Below, piece by piece: positions 1-12,777 of a stretch of DNA of 64,000 bases. Each line of letters opens with the position of its first letter. Position 1 is the stretch's first letter. Under the pieces are notes generated by a model. The model did not search any database. It worked only from the letters and a program-made list of their open reading frames with translations, and had not been told where the DNA came from. Source of the DNA: Spisula solida (Eukaryota > Mollusca > Bivalvia > Venerida > Mactridae); NCBI GenBank assembly GCA_947247005.1, contig OX365953.1, positions 7,383,001 to 7,447,000 on the forward strand, in the 5' to 3' direction. The position numbers were made by a program, and so were the translations under genes.

Positions 1-196
1 CTTTGTCTTTTCTTATCGGATTTTTAAAGTGCCTTGTAAAAATGTTCACCACATCACGACGGTGTGTCATGCGCAAGACATAGGTCCCTAGCTCAAAGGT
101 CAATGTCACACTTAGAGGTCAAAGATTTATAGTCATGCAAGTCGCATCCACTCTGTATCTTTGTCGTTTCTTGCTGGAATTTTTAATTGCTTGGTA
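1..196. repeat. about 160-bp tandem repeat, interrupted by an insertion
   Basis: The start of the window (CTTTGTC, then TTCTTAT) recurs near 160 (CTTTGTCGTTTCTTGCTGG), a period of about 160 bp. TGTTCACCACATCA with following sequence at 44-135 recurs at 1560-1650. The array is split by the element at 197-1554 and resumes after it. Confidence 0.55.
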
Positions 197-1554
197 TAGT
201 CCGTTTGCGGCGAAAAAAAATTGCCTAAAATGAAGATTTCTCAGTATTTACTGCACCTACAAGTATGAGATTTTGCACGAGTAAATGAAATGTATCTACC
301 TAATATACAATTAAATCTAAGCAACATCGGACATGTGTGAACAAAGTTTTGTTCATAAGTTCTATGTAAAATAATTGTAGTTTACAATGAAACTTCATGT
401 TAGAAGACTCGATACACACAACAGCCAATTTTATGGTCACGTGGCATGTCTAACGGTAGATTTACGTATATGTAACCTATTTAATATAACATTTACGAGG
501 CCCGTCTGTACATCTGTACTGTTCATGTGTATCATATTTTCGGGTCTAAACGTAAAAATGGCTTGCGTCTAGCAGCCTCCTTCTCGAACTATAAAAACAC
601 GGATTTTACAGCGTCTTTAACGATTTTGACTGCTTAATATTAGGCATTCTTCAAACGTGTTCATGAATGTCGATTTCAGACTTATCCTAAAAGTTTGGGT
701 AGATGTATATTGCTCAATTATTTAGGACTGGTTCAGTCATAAGACTACATGTGATTGCGCACATAAACATTACAATGCTTTTATTAAGTTCTTAATTTAA
801 CATTATTTTATACGTGTATGTCCATGTATAAGTATAACATAGCTTATGTAGCTTAGTAAATAAGGGTTTGGTTTTCACTGCTTTTCCGTGATATTACATG
901 TTTTATAGTCCAGGGGCGTAACTTCCTATAGGTCATATAGGCCGCGACCTACACTTTTTCACAGAAACTCGAAAAAATAAAAATGCCAAAAAATGCAATA
1001 AAAATCAATGGGGGTATGAGGTATAGGAGTATATTCACCCTATCCAAATTGAGAGTCGTGGTTTTCTTGTTGTTTTCTTAGTCTGAAAACGGCTAAGAAT
1101 GCACATGCGGCCATATAGAAATTAAAAAAATTCTGGGGGAGCATGCCCCCGAACCCCCCTAAAATAACGTGGCCTACACATTGATTTCGACTAAGCTACG
1201 CCCCTGTATACATAATATGTTACACATAAGCGACATACCTACATAAATCGACTTATATGGGCCTCATCACAGCAATGTTAATCTCGCTGATCACGGATTA
1301 TAACAGTTAATAAAAAGACAGTTAATCATCAATGGAATACCAGATATCCTCCCTGCGTTAAAGTGTTCAAATGCAAGTAGTATCAATATACAATAAAGAA
1401 TAAACGTGTTTAAATAAGTAACTAAAAATTATGAAATTTAAAATGGGAGTAGGTAGAATGTAATTATGATTCTACGTAAATTTTTATCAAAATCTGATGA
1501 ATAGATTTTTAACCATTCAAAATTTAGACGATTTTTTTCGCTGCAAACGGGCTA
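197..1554. mobile_element. TA-flanked TIR element (Tc1/mariner-like, no ORF)
   Basis: Inverted ends TAGTCCGTTTGCGGCGAAAA and, at the other end read inward, TAGCCCGTTTGCAGCGAAAA. They are flanked by TA on both sides (195-196, 1555-1556). The element splits a tandem repeat whose sequence continues on the far side. No transposase frame was recognised, and it carries a nested element at 911-1206. Confidence 0.6.
911..1206. mobile_element. hAT-like MITE with CAGGGGCGTA ends
   Basis: Ends CAGGGGCGTAACTT and AAGCTACGCCCCTG form imperfect TIRs. An internal GGGGGAGCATGCCCCC block next to one end is typical of small hAT-type elements. No clean target duplication was seen. It is nested in the TA-flanked element. 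Confidence 0.5.
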
Positions 1555-1556
1555 TA

Positions 1557-2350
1557 CAACTGTTCACCACATCAAGACGGTATGTCATGCGCAAGAGCTA
1601 GGTCCCAAGCTCAAATGTCAAGGCCATATTAAGAGGTCAAATGATATGTAGTTTTTGACCTTGGCACACATGGTTCTTTGGTGACCCTCTAAACTAAATA
1701 CATAAACAGCGCTATGATTCGAATTACAACATGGCCGCAAGGGGGCATGACACGTTTCCTCTATATCTAATCACATCATTTTTTTGAAAACCACTGCACT
1801 AAATTAAAATTGTTTTGGCACAAATGGTCATTGGGTAACCCTCTTCCAAAAATCTGAAAATAACTTTGATTAGATGTTTCAAAAACATGAATATTAAGGA
1901 GTGGAGCACATTTTCCCTATATTGGCAACTTTCTCAGTCGTTTTCTTAAGAACCAGCAGTTTGATTTCAAAATAAATTCGCTCCAATATTGCTTGTGTGA
2001 CTCTCTAAAAAATCCCTTAAAACAATTAAGCTTCGTCGAAAGACATTGTCGCTAGGGAATGCATTCAAATTTTTCGTAGTGGTTGTAATAGAAAACATTG
2101 GGCATTTTCCTCGCCGAAACTGAATATCTGATAGAAAACAAATGTTACAGGATTGTTCCTTGGTTGAATCGTTTCAATTAAAACGCATTAAAAGTAAAAT
2201 ACTCATACAAGTGAAAATATATACCCTCCGAAAGAAACAAATGTCGCGAAAACATGTGACAATTTAATATTATGAGCATATTTCGAAAAGCCAATGACAT
2301 TTTTCTTAGGACTTATTTTCTCGGTTTACATTAGCTAGATGCACAATAAA
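1557..2350. repeat. degenerate repeats downstream of lectin A
   Basis: The 160-bp repeat resumes to about 1650. It is followed by loosely repeated units around TTCTTTGGTGACCCTC and GTCATTGGGTAACCCTC (about 1670-2010). No gene is visible here or on to 2700. Confidence 0.35.
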
Positions 2351-2706
2351 AATATAAAAAATAATGTTGCAATAATTTAGAGGTTAAAAGTTAAAATGAC
2401 TCGCCTATAGCTGATGTGTGTGCATTTAAAAGAGTATTGAGAATTGTTACTTTGTTCATATGGCCCTTTCTCTCGTCTACAGTTCATATATTTTAAAGAA
2501 AATGATGAGATTTAAATGACACAACCAAAGTATAAAACATTAGTTATGCTGTAAATCGTGATTCTATTGTGGATATAAGAACTATTCAACATTAAAATAC
2601 GAGCTGTAGAGAACAATGGCAAATGACCATGTTTGAATTTCTGGTATCTCAAATGGTCAGTTCTAACAAAACATTTAAAATACGGACGGTTGTTGGTCTG
2701 GGTAGT

Positions 2707-2712
2707 TTTATT
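2707..2712 (-). terminator. poly(A) signal of lectin A
   Basis: AATAAA on the minus strand lies 35 nt past the stop codon of the 31-nt last exon. The same spacing and surrounding sequence occur behind lectin B, which supports a real conserved 3' end. Confidence 0.6.
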
Positions 2713-2747
2713 CTGATACAAGCCTGTACAAATAAGGATACACGACG

Positions 2748-5700
2748 TTATCCAACAATAGTCCCAGCATTTCCAGTTCTGAAATATATAGATAATTATA
2801 CGAGCCGTTTTCCACGTGAAATCTGAGCAGTTAGTAGGTCTACTAAAACTTGCGTATCAATACTTTAAAGGTGCTGCCTCACATATTGGTGTATTGCAAA
2901 GATAAAATTGTTTATTATATGTAGAATTAACACTACTATCACCTAAAATGATGTTTTTGCTGTAGTTTGTTGATAAAACCGTTCGATATAGTGTGACTTA
3001 CATAATTGATCAAAGCATGTGGAAAAGTAACTTTGTGCTATTTTAAAAGGAAAAATACCATGTACGCGATATTGAAAGTGGTTTAAATTAATAATTGGCA
3101 ACGAATATTTCATAGGGCTACCTCAGTGGTTTTCTATTACATAAATACTTGGTAAGGTAGGAAAATTACGTCATTACGCCGATTTGTGAGTCAGCACGTT
3201 TAACCGCTGGTCGGATTCGTGTAAATGTTGTTACAAATACGTGAAATACCGCACTAAAAGAAACGTCAAATGACGCACAAAAGGTAGACAAAAGTGGTTA
3301 ATGTATAATATATTCTCCTACTGCTCATAACACTACTGTTGTCTTTCAACCAGTTTTCGCATTTAGACCAGAAAAACAATTACTAGCTAATTTTTATGCT
3401 GTCGTTTTTTAAATTTACAATTGAACCACAGGAATTCAAAATTCTATTCATAAAATATCATAGCAGTCGATCTACATTCATTATACTGAAGGCATGTAAC
3501 ATATTTCACCCTCCAAAATGGAATCCCGTGTTGCATTCCTTCAATATAATACGTATGAAATACAAATTTAATATTTGTTTTGACGGTAGGTCGAAATCAG
3601 ACTAGCAGTCACTGTTGGTATGTACGTGTCGACAGACCAAAGTAACCAAGACACAAATAGTTGACATGAGTTCATTTGTTGTGTACTAGCCTTTTGAAAG
3701 TTTGTTCAACAAGTTATCGATAAATATGCTTAGTATGTTTAATCACAGGAACATGAAATTATATCCATAAAATATCATAGCAGTCGATCTAATAAAAATC
3801 GCTCTAAACATATATACGAGGGTTGTTCAAATTGGAATGCAACTAAGCCCATACATTCTTTTCCTTGATAGATTCTATTAAAACTAGCCTTTGATCCTAT
3901 TGCAGTATTCATCTCCGGTATATATGCGAAGTTTCATTCAGATATTCCATTTTTAAAATGCAATTTTATTATCATTCATAGGGTCACTGTGCATATACTG
4001 GACACGTGCCAAACCGAGATCTTAACGTTTCTGATATTTCTTCCGAGATTGCAATTAAAGAGTCGTTTGAAACAAATAAAGATCACAAAGGACATTGCTT
4101 GACGAATCAGGATGGTCGGAAAGCTCAAGAACATTCACGCTTCTCAGAAAGTCGCGTTAATGGCTGCTGCAGGTGGAGGCCCATTGCTCTGTAATAGCAT
4201 GTCATCCTTCAAACATGTGGTTTGAGAGCGATTGTCGGAGTATTTCTTCAATTTCTGAAGGAATTTTCCCTTTTCGAGTTTGGCATTTCCCCATTGTCTA
4301 TTTTTTACAACAAATATAATGGTAGAAACTTGGTTTATATAGAAAAAGGTATACATTTCTGCTGACGCCCATTGTGCGTTTTGCATTGCATACTTTTGTT
4401 CTGTCTTTGCTGGCCCATATTTGTTTAAGGATTTGTCGCATTGGTGAAAAAATGAACCCGTGTCTCGTTTATGGTCATTACATTTGCAAACGGTCGACTT
4501 TTTTTTATCTAGAAACTGGTTTCAACTATTTTGTGGACAGTTTGCAAGGGCATGTGTGTTGGCGTCTCTAAGCAGATAGGGGTATCCAAAGTATACCTAT
4601 CGTCCTAATTTTTGTAATATGTTTGATAATTGTATGAATAGCTCCTAATGATGTGCCAACACATTGAGCTACTTGCCTAATTTTAAATATTCCACCAGTT
4701 TCCAAAACAAATATGATTTTCGCAACCCTTTTATAGTATATTGCGGTATTTGGATGGCGTCCATGGAGTTCCTTTCCAAATAAAATTACATCACTTTTAA
4801 ATTGCGTAAACTATCAAGTAGTTGATGAAAAAGACATAACATGCCACCATTTCACCAAACATGTTATGTGAAATATTGTATTTGTTCCCGCATTAAAAAG
4901 ACAACGATTCTTAAACAGGACCGAATTTGGCCAGAAAAAAGTGACATTTTTCCAATAATTTAAGCATTAGTATACACGAGTAGACAGTGTTAATTGACCT
5001 ATTGTTGCAGCTAAACTGAACGGATTTTAAAATGTGAGGTATCCATTTAAAGCTAATTCAATGTTCTTTGATATACAGCTTACTATTCTTAAAAAACCAT
5101 TGACACAAGAAAGGTATAGCATCACTTGCATTCCAATTTGCACAACCCTCGTATGTCCTGTTTACGATGCTTAATTATACATACGTCATTTCACATATCA
5201 CATGCTTGTCCTTGGTACAATTGATATCGTTCCAGTGAAAACCCCTAGTAGGATGGACATAATGTACCATTCCTGCACAGTTTTCGTTCTGTTGGCCATT
5301 TGGTTCGCGTTTTCCCCAATCTAAGTAATAAATTGATATGTTTTAGTTTTGTCAGTAACTCAATCGCGTGTTTATACAAGGATGATTTAAAAATTAGTAT
5401 CAGTGTATAATGTTAAAATAAATTTTAGTCAGGATTTCGGACGTGTACTGTAGTATTTAAATCCCGAGCGCAAACAACAATTGACTTTACTTTAAAATAG
5501 TTTAACTCAGTCTTTTGGTAGAATGACATCATTATGCGACAGAGTAGGCAGTGAATTATCTTTAATGGCGAATAGTCAGTTGGTTGAAATGAAAAGAAAA
5601 CGTTATTCTAATACGATTTGTGGATTAATCCATATAGGCATAAAGCAAACCAGGGCATGTATTATTACCGCAAAAAACATACCTATCAAATTGGCTGTTA

Positions 5701-8700
5701 CTATTTACGCCCCGTATCACGTGACATATTTATGAATGAATGAACGTAAACTTTATAGTAAAACTACAACAAGTCGCGATGACAAAGCAAGTTGCACGAG
5801 TATCGAGTGTTACAGCTATGACGCATCTATTTTTAGAAACTCCAATATACTCTCGAAACTAGTTTCATAAAAACTTCTGATAATCAATTCATTTATATTT
5901 TTCGTTTCATGAAATAGATACCCTATACTCGTGTTATTAAAATTGTTTCAATGTTTAAAATGTGTTATTTTCTTCCGAAAATTACGAAGGTCGTTTTCAT
6001 TAACGAGGGAGGTAATTGTACCAGCTAATAAGCCACTCAATTTTAGCGTGTTCACTGTCAAATGGGTGAAAATGGAATGCGCGCGGTTAAATAGTACGGG
6101 ATATTATCGTATTTAGAATCGAAATAAAAACTCTGTTCTTGTATTTTGTCGGTGAATAAAACACGGACACTCGTTCGGATACGCACTCGTGATTTAATTA
6201 TTCCGCATCTTAAATAAATGATACCTGTGAATGACGGTGTATCACCAGAGGCAATCCATACCCACTCCCCCTCTCTACCAATATCAGTAAGTCCAATCCA
6301 CCATATTCTGTCTGCAAAAACAACACTTGAACGAATGTTAAGGATACGCACCCGGTAGCCCCCCTATTCTATCATGGTTTTATTAACGTATTAAACCAGA
6401 CATTGTCCTCTTTTATGATGGTGTTAATAATTGTTAAACCACCCAACTGCATTTTATGTATTATGCTAAAACAAAGCAATAGTGTAGGACTTGTAAAATG
6501 CTAAAAAATGTGGTTGGTTTGCCTGTATACATGTGCGATACACATTTTGTTTTTTTTATTATTTCATTGATTTTATGCCATGGAAAATAAACGATGTATG
6601 GTGTTTTTCCTGCAAAATATCAATAACAACTTAAGGGTGGGGCATATATAACATAGAGTAGGTTGGATTTCAAGAACCTCAATATCGTTTTGTTTTGACT
6701 TTAATGACCATTTCTTTGTCAGCATAATAGTATATCTGTCAATATAAAACACTGTCAAAAGATCATATTAAGTCAGACAGGGAATGCAGCACTCGACGTA
6801 ACCAGCCAAGCACAGAAAAGATAAAACACATACATGGCACAATGCCCAACTAAACAAGTAAAGATCCACACAAGTCCAAGCTGGCGAAAAGTTGAATTGA
6901 TTAGTTTAGTAATCAAAAAGCTGAATGCCCTAGCTGAATGACCCAAATCCCACAGTAAAACGACTACTAAGCCTATTGTTATCAAACAGAAATTCCTAAA
7001 AAGAAGAAGTGCCCAACACCCAGCCGAACAAGAAGATAATCCACCCTAGTCCCAGCTGTAAAAAGCTAAATGAAATAGTTTCAGCAAACAATAGGCGGAA
7101 TGCCCAAGCTGAATGACCTAGTTATAAATGGAAAACGGCTGAAATACATAGTTTTAGCAGTCTTAAGTCCGAAAAAGTTAAATAACAATATTAAAAAGCG
7201 GAATTGCATAGCTTTAGCTGAATGTCCTCGTTTCAACAATTAAAAAACTGAAAGCGCCAGTTGGATGACCTAGTTTCAATAAGTAAAAATGTTTAGTTGA
7301 ATGAACCAGCTTCAACAAATCGAGATATGCCTAAGTGAGCAACCACGCAACTTAACCACAGTGAACGACCCAGCCGGATGATCTAGTTTCAACAAGCAAA
7401 GCGTCTCAGTTGAATTACACAGCCTCAACAAGTCGAGCGTAACAAGAACGACCTAGCTCCAATAAGCTGAACGCCCCCAGCGGAATAACCCATCCCAAAC
7501 AACTAGTACGCCCGGGTGAATAACCACGGTACATGACCACTGTGGACCAAAGGGCGCAATGAACTGGACAAAAAACAGCAACAAAAACCTACATCCATAA
7601 CTCTATTCACTGTACATCAACCCATGAACGAACCGGATAGGATACGAATCGCGCGAACGAAAAAGATATGATACGAACCAGCAAATGCGAATACAAATGT
7701 AAATAACTCCTAGCTCCACAAAACTTTTGACCACGGTCAATAATAATGAATACTGAGAACTTATGACACATCGATGATTATTTAAGATTGAAAAACTCCA
7801 CTATTTACGGAATTGGTTTTTAAATCAAGATCCAAGCCAATATTTTAATAATTAAACAATACGAAACTACTGGCAGTAGCAACACCCAACAGAATGAGCA
7901 GGAACACAAAAGGACGCATGAAAGCAAAAAGGTACAGACAAGAATGTAAAACATGAAACAATAAAACTAACTTCATCGAGGAGTACAGAAAGTTCTCAAT
8001 GACCTATCAGAAGTCAGAACAACAAGAGAGCAAAGCATTTAAGGGCACGATAAGACACTGTAACAGACAGGCGTCAATGCCAGCCGTCCAAAAAGGCTTG
8101 AGGTTAGGCATATCATAGCTCAATACCCAGAACAAATGCTGAAAAGACATTACCGCCATCTACTGTGGCTTGTATTAGTGTTTTCAACCGTTCACAAAGA
8201 TGTCTTTAGTTTTGCAATCCTTGGTTATGGTGTGTTTTCTTAACAATTAGTATTGAAGTGATGTAATTACATGTATATAGTCCAGTCAGTGTAGGAATAG
8301 AGTGACGTAGCGATCGAGTCCACTTTTACGGTTTAAACCCAATTGTAAAAGCTTACACTGACAGCTTTATTTTCAATGCTAAACTAACATACTATTATCA
8401 CACTACCTGATCTGACAATGGTTGTAATCTTTTGAGTACACATACACGACTACGTCACTGTCCTAACGTATCCTAACTGAACTATACTGTTAATATTACA
8501 AGGAAGTAATTGATGACGTTTACGTACACGAAGCGAAGAATGTTCCAATCAAATATTCGATAAAGCTATTTTCTTCATGCGTGTCCAATTGAACTAGGTG
8601 GCTACCATGGTGTGTTTGGCAGAAATACTGGAAAAGGAACATCAAATTTATAGGTACAAGTATATAGAATCTAAATGTCGTTTTACATTTGAATAATATT

Positions 8701-10252
8701 GTATGTACGAGGTGCGTTTTTATATTCCAGGATCATTGGTTTATATGTGTATCGTGTGTTCAAATTACTTCAAGTTTGTCATTCAAATAGAACAATTCAT
8801 TGCATATGTGGTATCGCAATATCAAACGCGTAAAGACATATACAAAATGGCATTGCCGACATAGTAACGTCAGAAATAGCTACACATCTCAACACCAAAA
8901 ATCTACATTTTTTTCTTTTTAAAAATGCTTCAAATTCATGGCGCAATAATGACGTTACCCGGCGTTGTTAACGTGACATTTCTTTTTCTGTATGGTACAG
9001 GAACCAGCTGCCAAAAACAGTGAAAATAGCAAAATGATTTGACTGTTATTTTTACTGATAAATAGAGATCTTTAGAATATTTGTATTTTTCGGTGTAAAA
9101 GCGGATTTTTTTCACAGAGTTAGCAGCTGACGCAATATTTTCACGAGTGCCGTAAATATTCTATTTATTTATGATTTGCTTTCAATGGATTACGGAGATT
9201 TCCAGTGAAAATAACAGTGAAAATAACAGTGGAATTACCACTTTGTTATATTCACTGTTTTAGAAACTGCAGAAAAAAACGTAACGCCAACGGTGCCGGG
9301 CTTTAAATATGCGTTACGTTATCATGACGTCATAATCATCACGTTGTGATGTTCAAAGTTCGACGTGTTGTTTTCCAAATAAGCCAATCACGGCACATTT
9401 TAAGAGAAATTGAGGCATATAATGAACAGAAAATGTGTTGATTCTTGGTGTAAGATCAATGTTTTATACAATCATTTGAACCAAACATATTTCATCTTTT
9501 TTATCCATTGATAGCAAATAATAAATTGCGAATGTATGTCCTTTTTCTTTGCAAAATATCATTGAGTTGAGGCAAATTGGCAAGTTGGATGAATAGTTTC
9601 CTGGAATTGAAAAACACCCCTCGTTTATAACATGCAGTTGGTTTAAATGAATGCAATAACCGGTACCGTGGTTGCGAGACTTAGGTATATGTCTTGGGAG
9701 CGGTAGGGCGAAGATTTCGTTTGGTTGTCACGGATACAATCAGCAATGATGTGTCGAGAGTGATCAATATAAGTAAGACTTTTCGCATGTAAAGGGCGCT
9801 TTTATCGTAAATCATATATATGTTATATTTTATTATTTATGCAAAACTAATTTCAGATGAAAAGCATTTAACGTGACTGAAATTTGACCAATGGTATAAG
9901 CATATTTTAATAGTAGTCACGTGAACAACGACTTTTGATGACGTCACATAATAAAGTGACGTCCGTTTTCATTATCGACTTGTTCAGGTGTAAAGTTGGT
10001 GTGAAGTATATAGGGTAGATCTATATATATATAGATGATATATGTATATGGAATGACAGGGGGGGATATGGCAAATAGTATTTTTTATGTTTAAATAAAC
10101 ATTGTACACTATAGTTTGTTGTTGGTGTTTCACAGTGACGTATATTTCCCAAAATATGATACATTTACTCACCTCCGCGGCGTTAAATGTATAACTGCCG
10201 TTATTAAACAGATAGCAGGATCCATTAAAGTGTATCCAAAGATCTGGACAGT
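2748..10252 (-). CDS. C-type lectin gene A (5' exon not found)
   Basis: Secreted-type C-type lectin domain (CTLD) gene in five identified exons: 10173-10252, 8528-8627, 6225-6311, 5185-5320 and 2748-2778. All junctions are GT-AG, and phases 1-0-1-1-2 give one open frame of about 144 residues. Motifs in order are DCPDLW and GSCYLF (start of fold), YFC with HLVQLDTHEE, WWIGLTD with EGEWVW, EPNG, NENC, HWND and VICE. Six cysteines fit the long-form CTLD. EPN, the following Glu and WND are the calcium-2/mannose-type sugar ligands of the family. The last 31-nt exon adds a short tail ending IVG and a stop. No signal-peptide exon was found between 10253 and the end of gene B, so the 5' end is missing from this model. 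Introns hold a mariner copy (intron 5) and a degenerate repeat array (intron 3). The CTLD call is firm; the ligand is unknown. Confidence 0.86.
2869..3165. mobile_element. truncated TTAA-element copy
   Basis: It starts AGGTGCTGCCTCACA after TTAA and is related along its length to the intact element at 37038-37575. The other terminus is absent. It lies in lectin A intron 5. Confidence 0.5.
3817..5151 (-). mobile_element. mariner-like element, full length, dead transposase
   Basis: The element is 1,335 bp with TIRs starting CGAGGGTTGTTCAAATTGGA and matching at 26 of 27 bases. TA target duplications lie at 3815-3816 and 5152-5153. Minus-strand reading shows transposase remnants: a helix-turn-helix-like stretch (RQVAQCVGTSLGAIHTII, about 4610-4690) and a catalytic-region remnant (LLQSNGPPPAAAINATF near 4144-4194, then a DLYLF-type motif). 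Several in-frame stops show it is a pseudogene. It is inserted in lectin A intron 5. Confidence 0.8.
6773..7560. repeat. degenerate 45-50-bp array, expanded form of the lectin-locus repeat
   Basis: It begins with the same AAGTCAGACAGGGAA and AACCAGCCAAGCACAG units as the dispersed copies. It continues as degenerate units built on AGCTGAATGACC and TTCAACAAGTAAAAA. Hydrophobic ORFs arise from the repeat and are not genes. It lies in lectin A intron 3. Confidence 0.6.
8278..8484. mobile_element. 207-bp TA-flanked MITE
   Basis: TIRs TAGTCCAGTCAGTGTAGGA and, at the other end, TAGTTCAGTTAGGA share a GTGACGTAG block and are flanked by TA. The TAGTCC start resembles the 197-1554 element. It lies in lectin A intron 3. 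Confidence 0.5.
8945..9335. mobile_element. foldback element
   Basis: The imperfect inverted halves have ends near ACGTTACCCGGCGTTG and the complement of AAAGCCCGG. Inside them, AAAACAGTGAAAATAGC pairs with the inverted AAAACAGTGAATATAAC. Target duplication is unclear. It lies in lectin A intron 2. Confidence 0.45.
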
Positions 10253-11339
10253 CTGAAACACAAAACATACACGTGTACACATTTTCTTACAATCCGTTTT
10301 TGTATACGAGTATACTCAATAGTTTACTATCACAACAAAAACAAAACCATTAAAATGGCATACATTGGGTGTGGCAAAGGTTTATTCGCATTATTATTTT
10401 ATAAAATAATGTATATTATATTATTTACAGATGAAATAAATACCAAATACACGTCTAGCAGTTCTCTTCCAAACGTCCAGTTCACAGGACAAGAATTCTT
10501 GCAAAAACAAGGTATAAATTCATGACAAGGGACATTTCATTATAAGGATACATGTACTTTTATTATACATCTTATAGTCACATTTTTTAACATCCAAAAC
10601 GTAACAATGCCAAGAAAGCCACACCCCCAGCTGAATAACCATAATCACAAGAGGCTTCCGGTCTTGTCAGGCATTTGTCATCAATATTAGGTTGTGTCCA
10701 TTCTTCTATTGAATCTCAGCGCAACCTGAAATAAAAGTTTCACAGAGACACCGGCTGAATGAGAAGTAGCGAGTATCCATGTGAGCCATCTTAGAAGTTT
10801 AGTGTATCTTCTTCTTCCAACTAAGTGACTATAATCAATCTACGGAGTTTTCTGTCACGACGGTGGTGCGCAAAATGACGAAATATTTTGAGAGGATAGA
10901 AAAAATATATTTGCTTTTTGATACGTGTTTGCTTTTTATACTTAAATTAATCTAAAAAAACACGATGCATGCATACACATGTATTGATTTAACAGATATG
11001 TACCCCATAGAAGGTCTATGGAAAGGCGCTCTGAAGAAGAAATACAATTTACGACGCTTTTATTTTGATGCTTCAAGTAATCTTGATACATAATCGTAAG
11101 TACAAAATCAATATTTTGAGAAAACTACTCTTTACTCATGAAAAAATGCTTTTTAAACTTCAGTTTGGTCAACATGAAAATCATGAAAATAGGCTCATAA
11201 AAAGCGCCTTAAAATGTAGATTTCAAATAAAAAAGTCTAATCAGATCGTAAGTAGAACTTACTACATTATAATTATAAGCCAGCGATGGATTTCTACTTA
11301 ATGTCTATCATTATACCAACATACAATATTAAATACTGT

Positions 11340-11530
11340 AGCGCACAGACGACCCAAAGCCACACAGAAACGACGGCAGCGCCTAGCCATCCACGCAAGA
11401 GTCAGACATAGAACGAACTATCCACATCCTCAAAAATGGATATTTCAAGCAAGCCTATATACTCACTCCGCAATGAATGACACACTGTGGACTTCGAATT
11501 TTGTGCATAATTAACCATAAAGGGAGGTAA
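11340..11530 (-). repeat. duplicated 185-bp segment, copy 1
   Basis: Roughly 85% identical by eye to 13046-13235 over most of its length, including CGACGGCAGCGCCTAGCCAT. On the minus strand it carries GAGTATATAGGCTTGC, TATA-box-like. It may be a lectin promoter/5' leader relic; function is not established. Confidence 0.5.
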
Positions 11531-12229
11531 TAAGAAATGATAACTACACTGAAGTGAAGTACGGGGAGACTAGTTTTTCTTGTCTATTATGCTTCCGATA
11601 CATATAAGAGCTTTTAATTTACACTCAAAATGTCGCTTAATGAGTGCCTAATATATACAGATTGTATGGGGACCTAACAAACCGAATGGAGGACACACAG
11701 AGACTTTAGGAGAAGTTCTTCTGATTTGTGAAAAACTTAAGTACGAGCGTATATTCTAGTGAAACATTCACTTTTTTTATTTCTTTTTTTAGGTGGAGTG
11801 ATTGTTTATTATCCTCGTCAATAGGTGTACCTGGGTCGAGGGCATCCCAGTACACACCTTACAAATTCTGAATTATACATTTATAAATATATACATGTGA
11901 ATGTGTATTAGTAAGCAAGGAAATATTTATTTAAATGTTTGAAATGCTAATACCGTAGTTGTAATATTTTGGTATACATACTTCAAAATATTAACAATAT
12001 TGAAAATTGAAAACATATTATTATATAATTCCTGCATATAGATGGCGTTTGTGATACTTATAAACAAAACGCTGTCCTCAGTTGTTTAGAAAAGAAGACA
12101 ATGTGACATTTTCAAGTAGTATACTGGTTAGTGAACCATTCACTTAATCGTTAACTTTTACTTTAACTTTACGTAAATAAAAGGATGGAAAATGTGTTGA
12201 CTGACTCATTTAGAGTTTCGACAGCTTGG

Positions 12230-12400
12230 AAATGGGAGGATCATGGCTTATTTAGTTGGGCATTGTGCCTTGTATGTTTTCATGTATTATGTGCTCGGTT
12301 GGTTCAGGTGGGCATTGTGCCTTGTGTGTTTTTGATGTTTTCTGTGCTCGGATGGTTAAGCTGAGTGCTGCCTTCGGTATATTATCTTTTTTTCATTAGT
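12230..12400 (+). repeat. dispersed lectin-locus repeat
   Basis: Repeated GGGCATTGTGCCTTGT and TGTGCTCGG-TTGGTT units with an internal tandem structure. The same family is at 6773, 18020, 21300, 23815 and 27336, in both orientations. Confidence 0.6.
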
Positions 12401-12736
12401 AAGTATTTGAGTGATAATAAGTGTATGTATTTGAATAACACTTGGCAAGAGTCGACTCATTAAAGAGATACGTACTTCGTGGTATTAAATATGTTCCTAC
12501 GGTCCTTTATTTTGTCAGAAATTCGTTAAGTCAAAATGATAAGAATTGATAGACAGAACAAAAATGTATTCCATTCTTCTATACATCTTCATTCATTTGT
12601 CGAAAGAGTGAAAATATTTAATATGAAAATGGTTGAAATGAAACATGACAGCAGACCATGTTAAGATTAGGTCACACTCAAATGGTCATTCTTAACAAAT
12701 AATTTACAATATCGAAGATTATTAGTGTGAGGAAGT

Positions 12737-12742
12737 TTTATT
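12737..12742 (-). terminator. poly(A) signal of lectin B
   Basis: AATAAA on the minus strand, 35 nt beyond the stop of lectin B, in sequence closely matching the 3' end of lectin A. Confidence 0.6.
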
Positions 12743-12777
12743 CTGATACAAGCCTGTACAAATAAGGATACACAGCG

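Larger units (their letters stand above)
10253..12736. other. spacer between lectins A and B
   Basis: No signal-peptide exon for lectin A with a phase-1 donor could be found. The spacer holds a segment at 10691-10736 related to 18826-18870, a duplicated segment at 11340-11530 and a dispersed lectin-locus repeat at about 12230-12400. Confidence 0.5.

Noticed and set aside
6773..6985. Hydrophobic minus-strand ORF, possible membrane protein
   Set aside because: It is made from the dispersed lectin-locus repeat; a similar ORF at 18060-18281 comes from another copy of the repeat.
10320..10370. Minus-strand MYAILMVLFLL as lectin A signal exon
   Set aside because: No phase-1 donor follows and the matching position in lectin B does not encode it.
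10495..10535. Minus-strand MNLYLVFARILVL as lectin A signal exon
   Set aside because: The only nearby GT donors give the wrong phase for exon 2 and a stop follows at once.
11340..11410. Minus-strand MARRCRRFCVALG as a lectin A leader
   Set aside because: The likely donor is phase 0, not the phase 1 required, and the copy at 13046 lies inside lectin B, so it cannot serve B.
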